In this document: positions 26,001 to 39,433 of the stretch, one piece after another
How the letters are laid out: every line of letters starts with the position of its first letter
Position numbering within the stretch: the stretch's first letter is position 1
Assembly: GCF_027942865.1 (NCBI RefSeq)
Contig: NC_134521.1
Span: 19,904,449 to 19,968,448, forward strand
DNA: 64,000 nt
Direction: 5' to 3'
Source: Odontesthes bonariensis
Lineage: Eukaryota > Chordata > Actinopteri > Atheriniformes > Atherinopsidae
Program-made: the position numbers and the translations under genes
The notes under the pieces: model-generated
The model's database searches: none
What the model was told of the DNA's origin: nothing
What the model saw: only the letters and a program-made list of their open reading frames with translations

Positions 26001-26994
26001 ACTAAATGTCATCAGTGGTCACTAACAAGCCTGATCAGGTCTGATCTTATCTTCAAAAAAAAGTTTTCCATCGAGTGTAACTCTGATTTAAATGAACGAT
26101 GGGCAGACGCGGAGCCTCCATCGCACAGTCAGGGTGGGACTTTTTAAACACACAATCTGAAATTTGAGACAGAAGTTCAACTTCAAGTGGCACACGGCTA
26201 ACCGGCATACGGACACAGGCTGGATTAACAAAGCCATGACTGAATCCCCTGTAGATTTATTCATGCCACCGGTTGAAGATACACACAGCACTCATTTTCC
26301 GTGCGTGAATAAAACAGCTGCAACTCACCAATACCACTGAATGGTAGGAACAAGGATACCAGGAAACAAAGATACGGCACGTTTCAAAGAACGAGTTATG
26401 TGCCGATCTAAAGTGTTAGTTTCTATTTGAGTGGTTGTACTAGTGTATTTTTTTGGCCTGATAGTTGGAGGCTCCTGACCTAAACAACTACAAAACTTAA
26501 CAAAAGGGGGGGGGGGGGAATGAGCAGCCCACAGGGGAATGCTTTCATTTGATTGCCTTAGTATCATTTAGTATCATTAATCAAGTATTACAAATCAAAG
26601 GCTTCGAATACACCACTTTCCAGAGCTGCTTGGGCTCAGTGACGGCTACAGCCAGACAATTCCTTTGTTCACTTCCAAAACAAGGAAATCTAAATAGGGG
26701 CCAACAGATGTATCAAAAGATCAAGTGTGGGTAGTCCAACCGTCACAACGATGGCCTGTAAGGCTTCTGGAAATTACCAAGAAAAATCTCAAAATCTAGC
26801 TTCAAAATACCAGCATTACATTCATTCTAAAATTTCTGGAAGTCCGTCACCAGTCAAACCTCACCTGAAGTCATGTTGGTGTAACAGAAGCTCGGCGGCC
26901 TCACACTCATTATCAGTACTAGTGCAGCTCCTGGTGTCCGTTTCTGTAACTGCAACTTGTTTGAGAGACATGCCTGGGAGTGACCGGAACAGTG

Positions 26995-27060
<66 letters not shown>

Positions 27061-30000
27061 ATCTGTTGGCCAGTGAGAGGGTCTCACAACAAGCAGGTCG
27101 TCCTGGTGAAGAGAACTTTGCTCTATATACGCACCTTTTTCACAGCATGAGCCCCCCCCTGCTGAAGTCTGAGGGCCTTCACATAGGAGCCACATGTGGA
27201 CACGTTCCGCCCCAGGGTTATTTTGTTGCTTTCCACGATGTCCCTCGCCACACTTCCTGGCTTCATGTTTGTTAAAAGCTTAGGACTCGTCAGTGTGGAT
27301 GTGCTCCTTTCCTGTGTCTGAACGGGTCCTCCCTTTGTGTGTCTCAGTTCTTGCTGGCTGTAGTTTTGAAAATCCTGGATGTGCACAGCCTGCGTGTCCT
27401 TTGTCAGCTCAGGAGGCCTGCCGATGTTTTCCCCGTCATTGCCGCAGCTCTCTTCACCGTTTTCTTTAACTCCACGCCGCAAAGTGTTGCGACCTTCATT
27501 CTGAGAAGAAGAGCTGAATGGTCCTGAAAGCTCTGCTTCCGGTGATCTCAGCTGTAAAGAAAGGTTGGCATAGCGGGGGGATGCTGGGGGGCTACTTTGA
27601 TCACTTTGTGAGTGTAAGTGGAACGACTTGTGACTTGTGCCACCGACATATCTGTAGCCTCCTTTTATCAGCAGTCCCTCTCTGTCGCCACACGACCGAT
27701 TAGACGTCTCTTTGAGGTTTTGGTAGTGCTCGTCGACAGAAATGTGTGGACTTTCATTGAAGCGGCCGGCTCCCTTAAGGTTAGTCCTCCAGTTGGGATC
27801 GTAGCGGAGGTCAAAATAGGCAGCGTCAGAGAGCAGTGGGCTGCAAAGTTAAAAAGGTAAGTTCGCAAGTTAACATAAGGACGTTACTGTCTTTTTCAGT
27901 TGATAATATCATATAGAATATTTTCAATTATTGGTAATTAATTCAAGTTTTAGAAACCAGTTTTATAGATGATATTTTTGAGTCCAAACAAAGCATTGCA
28001 CACATATGAAAGCCCCCGTAGGCCTGCATTGAGAGGTCAAAGGAGCAAGGGGCATTACACCATTATTGAAATTATGGTGTCCTCAAACAAAGAGAGCTCG
28101 GCTTTATTAGAGACTTTGAAATTGAAACAGATGAGGGGGATTATGAGCCTGTATTTACAGATAATTTTCGTATTTTCACCTCCAAGCTCACTAATGAGAG
28201 AGTGTTTGAGAGCTACTAGCGAGGGAATGGCTCACAAACGGCAATTTTCAGCTTATAAAATAGCCTGAAAATTGCAGACTAAAATGCTCTTTCTGATGGT
28301 GATGAAAAGATCTCATTAAAATAAATAGCAGAGAGCCTCTTTGTTGTGCTTACTGGGAGGACAAGGGGAACCTAATTCTCCTGCCGTGATGTTGTGTGGT
28401 GGTGGCGGTGGGAGGCGGAGGGAGGGGGTCGCTAGGGTGTAGAGCCCTTCACTTCGATGAGGCCAAAAGGGTAAGGGATGTCTCTCTAATGACTCAGACT
28501 CAAACAAGTAGGAGAATGCATTACAGGCAACATGCAGCTGGGCGTGATGCCCCTAACGCTGGCCGAACACCACAGCGTATTATTTTCTTGCTCAGGATAA
28601 ACATGCAAGTGAAATATTTTGACCAACTCTGAATGGGAAAACGAAAAAACTGGCCATTCAAACCGCATCCAAAAACCCCGTTGCAATATTTGAAGAGAGA
28701 TAGGTGGAGATTATAGTGAAGAGGGATGAATGGCGTTGCCTAAATAGGAATCTTCTGCTTGAATAAGGGATGCCCAATGGATTTGTAAACTATAAAGTGG
28801 CATTGTGTGAAAAGGCTTGCTCGTCTCTGAGAAGGCAGCAGAGGGCTGTGATGGGAAAGGGACGGCGTCCACTTCCTCGCCACTGTGTAATAGAGCCTTT
28901 TGTGAGAATATGTCACGGTCATTTTCCTCTGAAACAATGCACTTTGGAGGCGGACTCGCACTTGCTGGGCATCGCCGGGGTTAATGACTGGAAAATTGAG
29001 AACGACCCTTTTCTGTTTGGAGGTAAATGACTATCTGTCAGTGTCTGAAGGGAAGGGAGGAAACAAAGGCACAAGAAGACAACAGAGGAGAGTGAGATGC
29101 CTACCGCTAGTTCCTGGAAAAAAAAAAGAGAGAAAAATCCCCTTTAAAGCAACAATGATTATCCCTAATGGCCCACAGGTGAACACTTACTGTCATCCAC
29201 CCAACAGAACAAAAATCTAATTTCCCTCAAACAAAAGCTTATATTTCGAAAACATCAGAATTAGGTTATTCTCACTGAATATACCATCAACGCCTGTGTC
29301 TCACTGAATCACTGACACCTTTTTATTTGTAAGCGATGAATGGAGGTTATTCATCCTTTATCATCCCAGTGCTGTTTAAAAGTAAAAGGTTTGATTGCTG
29401 CTGCCCTTCTCTTTGTTGTGCTCCATCTAAGCAATACTCTTATCTGCTTAATTTGAATTCATTTGCAACAGACAGCCAAAGTGACCGCTCAGTTCAATGG
29501 AAAGCTGAACAAGGTTAGGTGCAAATTCTAACATGGTCAATAGCTTAAATAATTAGATGTTTGTAGATTTACTGTGACGCACGAGTCCTCTCAGCCAATT
29601 TTGTATTCAGATTTTTTTCCCAATCTATAGTGATCATCTATCTCTGTGACCGCCATGTGTGAGATGAATTCAATTCAAAACATAAAAGACAATTGTTAGT
29701 GATATTTTTCATTTTTTTTACCTAAAAATAGCAACCACTTTTAATGATCAGTCACTAACAGCATAGCGTAATTACTGCCATCTACTGGCCACATCGTGTC
29801 ACTGCATGTCAAAATGAGTGAACCGAGATTCATTTTAAGAAGAAAGTGCACCCTCTTTCTCCTCAGGACATAATCTAATCTCCTGGTCCTCATCATATTT
29901 TGAATAAAACCTCTGCTGAAAAATACCACATGACATATCACACGGCGCCGTTCTTCATTTAAGAAGAACTAAACCGAATAGCAGAAGCAATGAGTGGAAA

Positions 30001-30532
30001 ATGAAGTCCGCTCTTTCTGTTTCTATAAGAATTAAGAGGGTAAGTAGCGTTTCTGATGTCTTCGCTTTTGCACAGGTTAACAGGCTGCTTGTTTGTACTG
30101 CTCACGAACTTTAATGTCTTTTCACATGACACTAAACTAGTGACTATTCACCAGTCAAAGAGGAAGTAGTGCAGTTTACCTGCTGTCTCCATCCCCATCA
30201 TCCGCTGCCAAACATTTAGTGTGGGAAGGGACGCGGTTCTCCTGTGCTGCTACTTCTAGGCTATCATAAACCTCCAGATCTTCAGTTTCATCTTCTTCCG
30301 CATCTTGATTTCGTCCATCTCTGTGCATTAAAATGTGAGCGTTCTCTTCCTCAGTGAGTACAAACTTGATTTGATGGAGGCGGTCGGCCTGCGTATGGAG
30401 CTGCTGCTGGTACGCTCTCTCCTGAGCCAAGCTCTCTGTATCCGACAGCACAGAGTATCGCGGAGAAGGAAGCCTCTCTTCCTCAATCTTTAATACGGGA
30501 CACGTCTTTCCACGGTTGATGCCTTCCTCCAT
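11082..30532 (-). CDS. jhy: Jhy (junctional cadherin complex regulator, C11orf63 family)
   Basis: Homologue of mouse Jhy, whose loss causes hydrocephalus with defective ependymal cilia. Coding exons in transcript order: 30,532-30,180; 27,840-27,135; 21,087-20,702; 20,110-19,813; 14,784-14,698; 12,240-12,106; 11,285-11,082. Lengths 353+706+386+298+87+135+204 nt join in phase to 722 residues, close to the mammalian length of about 770. The start is supported by an in-frame TAA just upstream. Recognisable parts are the AYFDLRYDPNWRTNLKG stretch opening exon 2, TLGRNVSTCGSYVK near the end of exon 2, and the conserved C-terminal run RLYSTVIREQNKKISRIPF followed by VPRMKALEYAKSIAKP and ending LLRKVYAV. 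The protein is hydrophilic, with no signal peptide or membrane segment. It lies between bsx and hspa8, as expected from vertebrate synteny. Family assignment is from memory of these conserved blocks. Confidence 0.86.
11620..11655. repeat. Perfect 15-bp inverted repeat with 6-base loop
   Basis: GAGAGACTGATGACT, a loop ACATGA, then AGTCATCAGTCTCTC: a perfect hairpin in the last intron of jhy. No flanking TIR or target duplication marks it as a transposon, and its function is unknown. Confidence 0.8.
13867..14650 (+). pseudogene. Decayed Tc1/mariner transposase fragment
   Basis: Two frames together resemble a Tc1-like transposase. The N-terminal HTH region (MPRRKDISNDLREAIVAAHQ, then a KRGR-type PRSGRPSKF) is followed, after frame changes near 14,230 and 14,400, by the start of the DDE domain (DFWNNVLWTDQTKVEMFG, GGGLMIWACSA). 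It stops near 14,645, before the second and third catalytic acidic residues, so it cannot be active. It sits in jhy intron 5-6 (counting coding exons), in opposite orientation to jhy, and close to jhy coding exon 5 at 14,698. Confidence 0.85.
18215..19610 (-). mobile_element. Tc1-derived deletion element, copy A (interrupted)
   Basis: Read on the minus strand, this encodes a Tc1-type HTH region ending KGHKKWAENQWQQV, then jumps directly to the transposase C-terminus (NPPQSPDLNITEEVWDHLD ... IPEDCLKK). The central DDE core is missing. The junction on the plus strand is near 18,465-18,500. The element is split at 18,963-19,511 by another MITE; its right part resumes near 19,512 (GAAAGACCTTCAGAAAGCCT). 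It lies in a jhy intron. Confidence 0.8.
18963..19511. mobile_element. Nested MITE with perfect terminal inverted repeats
   Basis: Begins GGCTGTGTTCGAAACCGCCT and ends with the exact reverse complement, a perfect TIR of at least 22 bp. It is 549 bp long with no coding frame. AAT occurs on both sides, a possible 3-bp target duplication. It is inserted within Tc1-derived copy A. Confidence 0.85.
21838..22085 (+). repeat. Dispersed teleost repeat, probably a LINE tail
   Basis: Starts CCATCCATCCATTTTCTA and continues with the characteristic GGCGGGGCACACCCTGGACA and AATTTAGAGTCACCAGTTAA stretches, which I recognise from a very abundant fish repeat. The class (RTE-type LINE 3' region) is an inference. 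It lies in jhy intron 2-3. Confidence 0.6.
26996..27059. repeat. (GT)n microsatellite next to jhy exon 2
   Basis: About 64 bases of GT, just inside the jhy intron after exon 2. Frames through it are artefacts. Confidence 0.95.
27841..30179. other. jhy intron between coding exons 1 and 2
   Basis: About 2.3 kb with no recognised exon, repeat or regulatory motif. Several minus- and plus-strand frames of 60-100 codons carry no familiar domain. Confidence 0.5.
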
Positions 30533-30575
30533 GTTTTAGGTGAGCAGCCTGCGTCATGAAGATCTTATATATGTC

Positions 30576-30576
30576 A
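30576..30576 (-). other. jhy: Predicted 3' splice site before the jhy start exon
   Basis: On the minus strand, TTTATATTTGACAG ends just before 30,576, giving an exon whose first 44 bases are 5' UTR before the jhy ATG. It pairs with the donor at 32,210. Prediction from sequence only. Confidence 0.45.
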
Positions 30577-30879
30577 CTGTCAAATATAAAGAAGAGAGGG
30601 TTACTTGTAAACACTACAACCAACTGAAAAGAAAAGCCTAAGACACACGAGGACCTGATCTGTATACGCTTCATGACTTGCAACTACTCCATCCTACCAG
30701 GATAACACTGTATCTACAATAAATACTTTAGAGTCTAGTGCCTTTTCTCTATTTTATCGCTTTCTTATCAAGAAATGTACATTTGTCCCCAAGTCTTCCC
30801 TTTTATTGTCTTGTTTTAAAGTCCTCTACTTTAATGTCAGGAGAAGACCTAAAACGTGAAGGAAGGAGGCGAGGGCAGG

Positions 30880-31075
30880 AATCCAGTCCTTGTACCTGAC
30901 CCTAACCCTAACCCGTTGGGGGGGGCACTACCCAGCTGGCACCTAACTCAAGGGATGTTGTTGTGTCTACACATGGCAGCAGACAACTTAGCTAGAAACT
31001 ATTTTAAATAATATCTTTTAGCACTTTGCTACTAGCAGCCTGTCACAAAGACACATCATTTGTTCCCATTTCCTT
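30880..31075 (+). mobile_element. Tc1-derived deletion element, copy B (fragment)
   Basis: Inverted relative to copies A, D, F and G. It starts CCAGTCCTTGTACCTGACC, is interrupted by two CCCTAA-type telomeric units and a G run (30,899-30,927), and then continues through the family's CCTAACTCAAGGGATG, ACACAAC-like and CAGCCTGTCACAAAGACACA stretches. Only about 195 bp remain. Confidence 0.65.
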
Positions 31076-31677
31076 TTATATATTATATATTCCTTTTATA
31101 TTGATATATTACTCTTTTTAATGCATATTGTTTTGAGAAGCAAGACGCTTTATTTTTTAAGCCCCAGCCAACTAGCCGGACTACCTTCGTCAATGCCAAA
31201 AGGAGGCTGGAACTCGGCTCACAGGACGCAGCGGGGGGTAAGAAAATGTTCATAAATGATGTTGCTAATATGGGATGTCATACAGCTTCATGTCAAAAGA
31301 GGCGAACTATCCCTTTAAAGAAATGACAGAAAGCTTGTCAAGGGTTCGGGCTGTGTTAAAGAATAAGGGAGCTCAGGCCAAATATTGACTTTAAAGCTAA
31401 ATAGAATTGTACCAGCTTTGTTTTTGTCTTGTACACTGTATTTCTATTTCTATTTACATGTTTTAATAAACTGCTGCACCCATTTCCAGTTTTTCTGGCA
31501 AAGAAAAGAGTTGGCTCAAGGGTTTTGCACCGTATTGTAGGTCCCCCATCTATTTAGAAAATGAAAATGTTTATTGTTCGATTAATTCAGTTCATTGTCA
31601 TCTTGTATTGCACCTTAGAATAGTGTCATGATATAATAGAAAAGTAATTTTATGAACACATTGATATGTCCCTAATC

Positions 31678-31679
<2 letters not shown>

Positions 31680-31727
<48 letters not shown>
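31680..31727. repeat. (TA)n microsatellite
   Basis: About 48 bases of alternating TA with minor interruption, upstream of the jhy start exon and inside its predicted first intron. Confidence 0.9.
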
Positions 31728-31732
<5 letters not shown>

Positions 31733-32210
31733 TTTAAATTGGACCATTAGCAAAAACACATCATCTTACACATCATTTTTTATTTACAATTGGCCCCAGT
31801 GCCCCCCATCATGGTGATATGAGTTATTGTGCACAATGGACCTGAAAAACGAGTAATATTTTATCATTTACACCTGCATTTGACGCAATCTACGTAAGAT
31901 TAAGCAGCCTCAACCTTGACTAAAAAGACAAAAAAAACAAATGTGTGTTTTTCCTTCAGTAATTAAATAAAGGCAGATAAATAAATGGCAGATGGTAAGG
32001 TGATACATAATTTGGCATCAAAGCTAAGAAACCTGACGGTGGCCTCAGCAGTTACCAGTTAGTGTACGTAGTTAACGTTGGTGAAAACATCTGTTAGAAA
32101 ACAAAAGGTAATAGGTGACAATTTCATGCTCTTATTGTGACAAAAATGTTACTAAATTGTACCATATTCGTCAAAATTTTGCACCAAAGTGAACTTGCTA
32201 AAACACTCAC

Positions 32211-32345
32211 TTGTTTTGTCCGTGTCCAGGGAAACGACTTTCGCGTTGCGTTCAAGTGCTTCTTCCAAAGCTCCGACTTCTCATTGACCACCTGTTATAA
32301 TGGCCTGTTGTTTGTTCAAGGCAGTTCATTTACGCTTTTATTTAG
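32211..32345 (-). other. jhy: Candidate non-coding first exon of jhy
   Basis: On the minus strand a good donor (AACAA followed by GTGAGT) lies at 32,206-32,210. Upstream sequence is less AT-rich than its surroundings and carries an X-box at 32,370-32,382. The exon start is not defined. This is inferred from the splice signals and promoter-like context; no coding potential is claimed. Confidence 0.4.
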
Positions 32346-32369
32346 CCATCTCTCCTGCTCCGTCTGATG

Positions 32370-32382
32370 GTTGCCGGGAAAT
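32370..32382 (-). promoter_or_regulatory. jhy: X-box (RFX site) candidate for jhy
   Basis: The minus strand reads ATTTCCCGGCAAC, which fits the RFX consensus RYYNYY-N(1-3)-RRNRAC with perfect half-sites and a one-base spacer. RFX factors drive ciliary genes, which suits the role of jhy in ependymal cilia. A chance match is possible. Confidence 0.45.
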
Positions 32383-32499
32383 CAAAAGAAAGCGGAGAAA
32401 AGAGGCTTGGAAAAGGAGCTAAGCTAGGCGGGACGTGAAACTATAACAAAACGCGGTAAAAGTTAATGTGCAGGTTGTTAGGAATGAGTATCTGGGTGA

Positions 32500-33450
32500 T
32501 ACTTCATTTTTTTTTTTTTTTACTTTATTGCCAATAACGAATAAACACACCACACAGAAACAAACAAATAATACTACTAACAATATTATACATAAAACAC
32601 CCATATACAAATAAAATTTAAAATAAAAATAAAATAAAAATACAGAAAAAAAAGCTGGTTACATTCGTCTTATACAATTATATGCTTAACCCATATAAAG
32701 AATGACAGATGTCCATCTCCTAAGGAATAGGGGTAATTTTAACTGTAGGATGGCAGTCATATTTTCCATCACTTGGACTTGATTACACCTCTGTCTCCAT
32801 TGAGCCACCGTAGGAGGCTCAGGCTGCATCCAACGCATTGTAATCATTTTTCTTGCGATCATTAGTAGGACATGCAAAATATAACACTGGTCTTTAGTAA
32901 AGTTTTGTTCTGTTGTTTTCTCAAGCAAAATAAATACAGGGTCAAATGGTATGTCCATGTGAAGTATCTCCTCCAGTTCTTTCTTAATGTCTCTCCAGTA
33001 TGGCTGTATCTCAGGACAATCCCAAAATATGTGGGTATGGTCTCCTACCATCCCACGATTTCTCCAGCATTCATTATTACCCCTATTGTTAAAGATACTA
33101 ATCTGAAGTGGGGTTCTAAAGAATCTCACCTTTACCTTCCAATCAAACTCTTTCCATAATTGACTTCCCACCCCTCTATGACAATCAGTACATATATCAT
33201 TTTCAATTTTTGTATTTAGTTCCAGCTCCCATTGTCCTTTGATGTGTAACAGGTTGTCTGACATCTGTTATTAGTTTTTTGTATATTTGAGACACTTGTT
33301 TTGTTATTGTGAGGTGTTCCTGTATATATGTGAAATGTTTTTCAATACTACTGGGGTCTCTCGAGTAGGTCCCAGTCTGCACTGGGTAAATATACTTCAT
33401 ATTTAAGTTAATGTTTGTGAAGCAAGGCGCTACATTGCTCAACTTCGGTT
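32500..33450 (-). mobile_element. 5'-truncated L1/Tx1-type LINE, ORF2 C-terminus
   Basis: The minus-strand frame 33,264-32,686 and the region just before it (33,442-33,203) match the end of fish L1-like ORF2. Signs are a zinc-knuckle-like CWRNRGMVGDHTHIFWDCP, then YWRDIKKELEEIL, and ARKMITMRWMQPEPPTVAQW. A T run at about 32,506-32,521 on the plus strand is the poly-A tail of a minus-strand insertion. There is no endonuclease or reverse transcriptase core, so this is a dead fragment. It lies upstream of the jhy promoter candidate and is not a host gene. Confidence 0.88.
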
Positions 33451-34160
33451 ACAATCACATCTCAGTGGGCAACCGAGGCTCCCAAGTTATTATGCACTTC
33501 CGTTTGGGTTATCAGTGACACTTGAAATGACTTTATCCATACTGACCTTTTCCCTTTAACCCAATCAAGTCACATGACACTCACATTTTTAGATGAATTC
33601 CATGCCGTCAATCGGTTCAAATAAAAGATTAAGTTCGCCGCTATATACACACAGTTCAGTGATCTAGTTGTTGCATGATGTCCAGTAACCTGCTCATGAT
33701 ATACAATTTGTGGATTTAATGAATTATCCTGTCATCAAGAGTTTTAACTATTCAAAGTTACTGCTTCCGTTTGATTTTAAGCTTAAACATCAGTTATGCT
33801 CCAACATGCCTTTAACCATTAGATGGGGCCATTTTAATCACCATTTCAGACACCAGAAATTAAATTAGTATTTTTACAACAGGATTATGAAAACTTTTCC
33901 ACCCTCAACAACACTGAGGGCAGCAGTGCATGTGCAGAAAAGCAGAACTTTCTACAAGTGAAATGCAGCCTATTTTAATGCATCCGAGCTTGTCCTTTTA
34001 AAAAAAAAGCCTGTGAAAGTGCCTCACATTGAAGTTCACTTAAAATAAATAAATAAAGGGAACATGCAATACTTGATAACTTTACTTCAATCTTTTGACA
34101 TAAAATAATAAAAAAAAAAAGAAAAAGAAAAAAAAAAGCAGACTTTCGAAGGGTTTCAAG
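33451..34160. other. Intergenic, downstream of hspa8
   Basis: No gene seen. The right end joins the hspa8 3' UTR; TTTATT at 34,162-34,167 reads AATAAA on the minus strand and is the likely hspa8 polyadenylation signal. Confidence 0.5.
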
Positions 34161-34380
34161 ATTTATTGTCAAGCAGTGCCATCTTGGAATACAAAACACT
34201 TCGAACATGAAGTGAGTACTAAGTTGTGCAGACAAGTTGTTCCCAGTTGTCCCAAACATTGCAATAAATGTGATCCCCGTTTACCGGTATTAAATTACGC
34301 TCTTTAGCCAGATGTAATGTGCTGTAAGAGGGTTTCTTTCTTCAAAAACATCTCAGGAAGTAGTTGAAATTATGGAATGT

Positions 34381-37282
<2,902 letters not shown>

Positions 37283-37804
37283 GTTGCCTGAGAGGAACAA
37301 AATAAAAAAAATAAGTAAATAAAAAAATTAAAAAAAAGAGGAGCAATCGAGTTGTCAAGTGTGGACTATTAATTTTCCAACAAACACATTGTCCTGGCAG
37401 AAGCACACCAAGCAAGTATCTCAAATTTAACAAGAAACATTCATCACATTTCTAAACAAAAAGGGAGAAATCCAAAAATAAAAAAAACATGTAACTCGAG
37501 CAGGAATTGATCTACGGTTCATTTTAAAATGCTGTAAAAAAAAAAAAAACGCATTGAGAGAACATGGCGCCCCGAGTGACCATGTGACGGTGAGCCTGCA
37601 GATTTACGACTGTACGCCTGAGCTAAGACCGGATTTCTGTATTTTCATCGCAAACACTTAAAATAAAAATATTAAACGCGCGACAGCTTCGTTTCGGAAT
37701 TTTCAGTCTATCCGTTTCTACTTTCCATTCTTTAAAAGCTTTTATTATGAAGACGTAAATCTAAACCGGAAGTCTGCTCTCTTTCAGAACGCTTACCGGC
37801 CGTT

Positions 37805-37824
37805 GTTCAAGAACATTCTGGAAG
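37805..37824. promoter_or_regulatory. Perfect heat-shock element in hspa8 copy 1 intron 1
   Basis: TTC, GAA, TTC and GAA units at 37,806, 37,811, 37,816 and 37,821 are spaced exactly five bases apart, a canonical four-unit HSF1 site. It lies within intron 1 beside a minus-strand splice-donor-like CGGCCG/GTAAGC near 37,795-37,800, suggesting an alternative heat-inducible first exon. Confidence 0.7.
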
Positions 37825-38106
37825 GAACCAGATATCCCCACCCCCACCCAACTGAAAAGCTAAAGCCGACAAAACCAACGGTACACCTATGATTACAGCC
37901 CTTAAACACTAAAAAAAGTCAGATTATATTGATCTATATGTATCAATTACCTCTTAGTCCCTTTAAGCAGCAATCATTTTAACTAGAATTTGATTCCGTG
38001 TCTCCTTTCTAGCACGAGTGATAAAGCAATATGTTACCACTGATGTTCAAAGAAGTTTCACGATAAACCAAATACAAGTAGAGTATTTTAAACAAAAATA
38101 ACTTAC

Positions 38107-38290
38107 CAAATTGATGATTTCCCGCTGACTGGTTGTGTTGGGATGGAATGGACAACGGCGAGGGACGTTCAACCTTGCCGGTATGAGAAGGGAAAGGGGG
38201 CCTAATGCAGTTCGGAACTATATATATCACCGGTACAGCAGCCAATCAGCGTCGAGTCATTGAGCGCGTCCGCAACAGTCCACCAATGGG
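38107..38290 (-). promoter_or_regulatory. hspa8: hspa8 copy 1 promoter and non-coding exon 1
   Basis: On the minus strand a TATATATAG box (38,218-38,228) is preceded by two CCAAT-type boxes (plus-strand CCAAT at 38,242-38,246 and 38,283-38,287). A donor AATTTG/GTAAGT at 38,107/38,106 ends a likely non-coding exon of about 85 bases, as in other HSPA8 genes whose ATG is in exon 2. No heat-shock element was seen in this proximal promoter. Confidence 0.75.
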
Positions 38291-38975
38291 GTTCAGTGTA
38301 TTTCACGCTAGTGACGACACATCCTACCTCCTGTTCTATCTTGGATTTCATAATCTCCGTGAATGACCGCATGGCTCGAGATAGCATCCTTGTCTCTTGA
38401 TACAAAATGTTCTTACATAAACGGTTTTTTTTTTCCCGGAAATGCACTATTCATATTAGGTCTTCATCGATGTCATGAAAATTTACAATAAACACGAACA
38501 TTTTAGAATAAATATAGAAAAGATTTAGGCTGGCTGCACCAGGGTTAACGACTGCACTTCCTACTACTATTACTCGAATGTTTTAAACTGCTGTAAAATT
38601 AAGCACAGCTTTTATTCGCAGTCTATCATGAAGCATATAGTCATGCTTTGGACTTCATATGGCATCTGCTCATGTAAGGTTGCAGTTATTGACACCAAAG
38701 CCCTCTGGTTTATTGAATATTTTAGAAACTACATGCTATCGTGGTAGACGAGAAAATATCACTTGGTAACAGTTTTCAGAAAAATCACACAGTATGTCCT
38801 AGGAAAATACGATTTATTCGTACAAAATATATACATTATGCAGTACTCGTGTAATACAGACATTCTTTTCTTCATAAACTTACATTCAACAAGCATTTTA
38901 TATGTAAACCTGCTTATTCACCCAGTTATCCTTTCAGCCACTCATACGGCAGCAGTGCAATGCATAAACTCATTC
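38291..38975. other. Gap between hspa8 promoter and crtam 3' end
   Basis: Nothing gene-like is seen. Distal hspa8 promoter sequence is on the left. TTTATT at 38,979-38,984 reads AATAAA on the minus strand and probably ends the crtam transcript. Confidence 0.45.
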
Positions 38976-39433
38976 AGCTTTATTTAACATTGACAAACAA
39001 ACATCAGAAAAGGGGAACACTGGGCTCTCAGTGACCATGGTATGATTGCTGATGGAAGGTGGTTTGAATAAATTTTTCAAGCTGCTTTCTTACACGGATT
39101 TGACATAAAATTAAACTGTAGAAAGTTCAATGTTCTTCTGAATCTCAAATAATACTGAGGGATCTGGCATCCACATAAATGCCAGGGATTCGGTCTTCAA
39201 GGCTGCCGTTTGTAGCCTTTCTCAACACAGTTTGCCATCTTAAACATGGTGATGAGCACAGTGGACCTTCGGTCACATGAACATGGAGCACAATTTGACA
39301 AAAGGGTTTCCAGCATGTTGTCGGAGAACTTCAAGACACCCTGTAGACACCGTTCAAAGTGCAATAAAAGAAAAAAAAAAAAACAGTGAGGATCATTTTT
39401 ACAGCTAACAGTGCAGCTGTATTTCCCATATTG

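Larger units (their letters stand above)
21088..27134. other. Large jhy intron between coding exons 2 and 3
   Basis: About 6 kb without convincing exons. Contents: the LINE-tail-like repeat at 21,838-22,085, a 19-base C run at 25,164-25,182, and a GT microsatellite at about 26,996-27,059 lying 75 bases from the exon 2 donor. Short open frames here show no recognisable domain. Confidence 0.6.

Noticed and set aside
26727-27275. 182-codon plus-strand frame with poly-Val/Cys
   Set aside because: Created by a GT microsatellite and the antisense of jhy exon 2.
32686-33264. 192-codon minus-strand frame as a host gene
   Set aside because: Matches the C-terminus of L1/Tx1-type ORF2 and ends in a poly-A tail, so it is a retroelement fragment.
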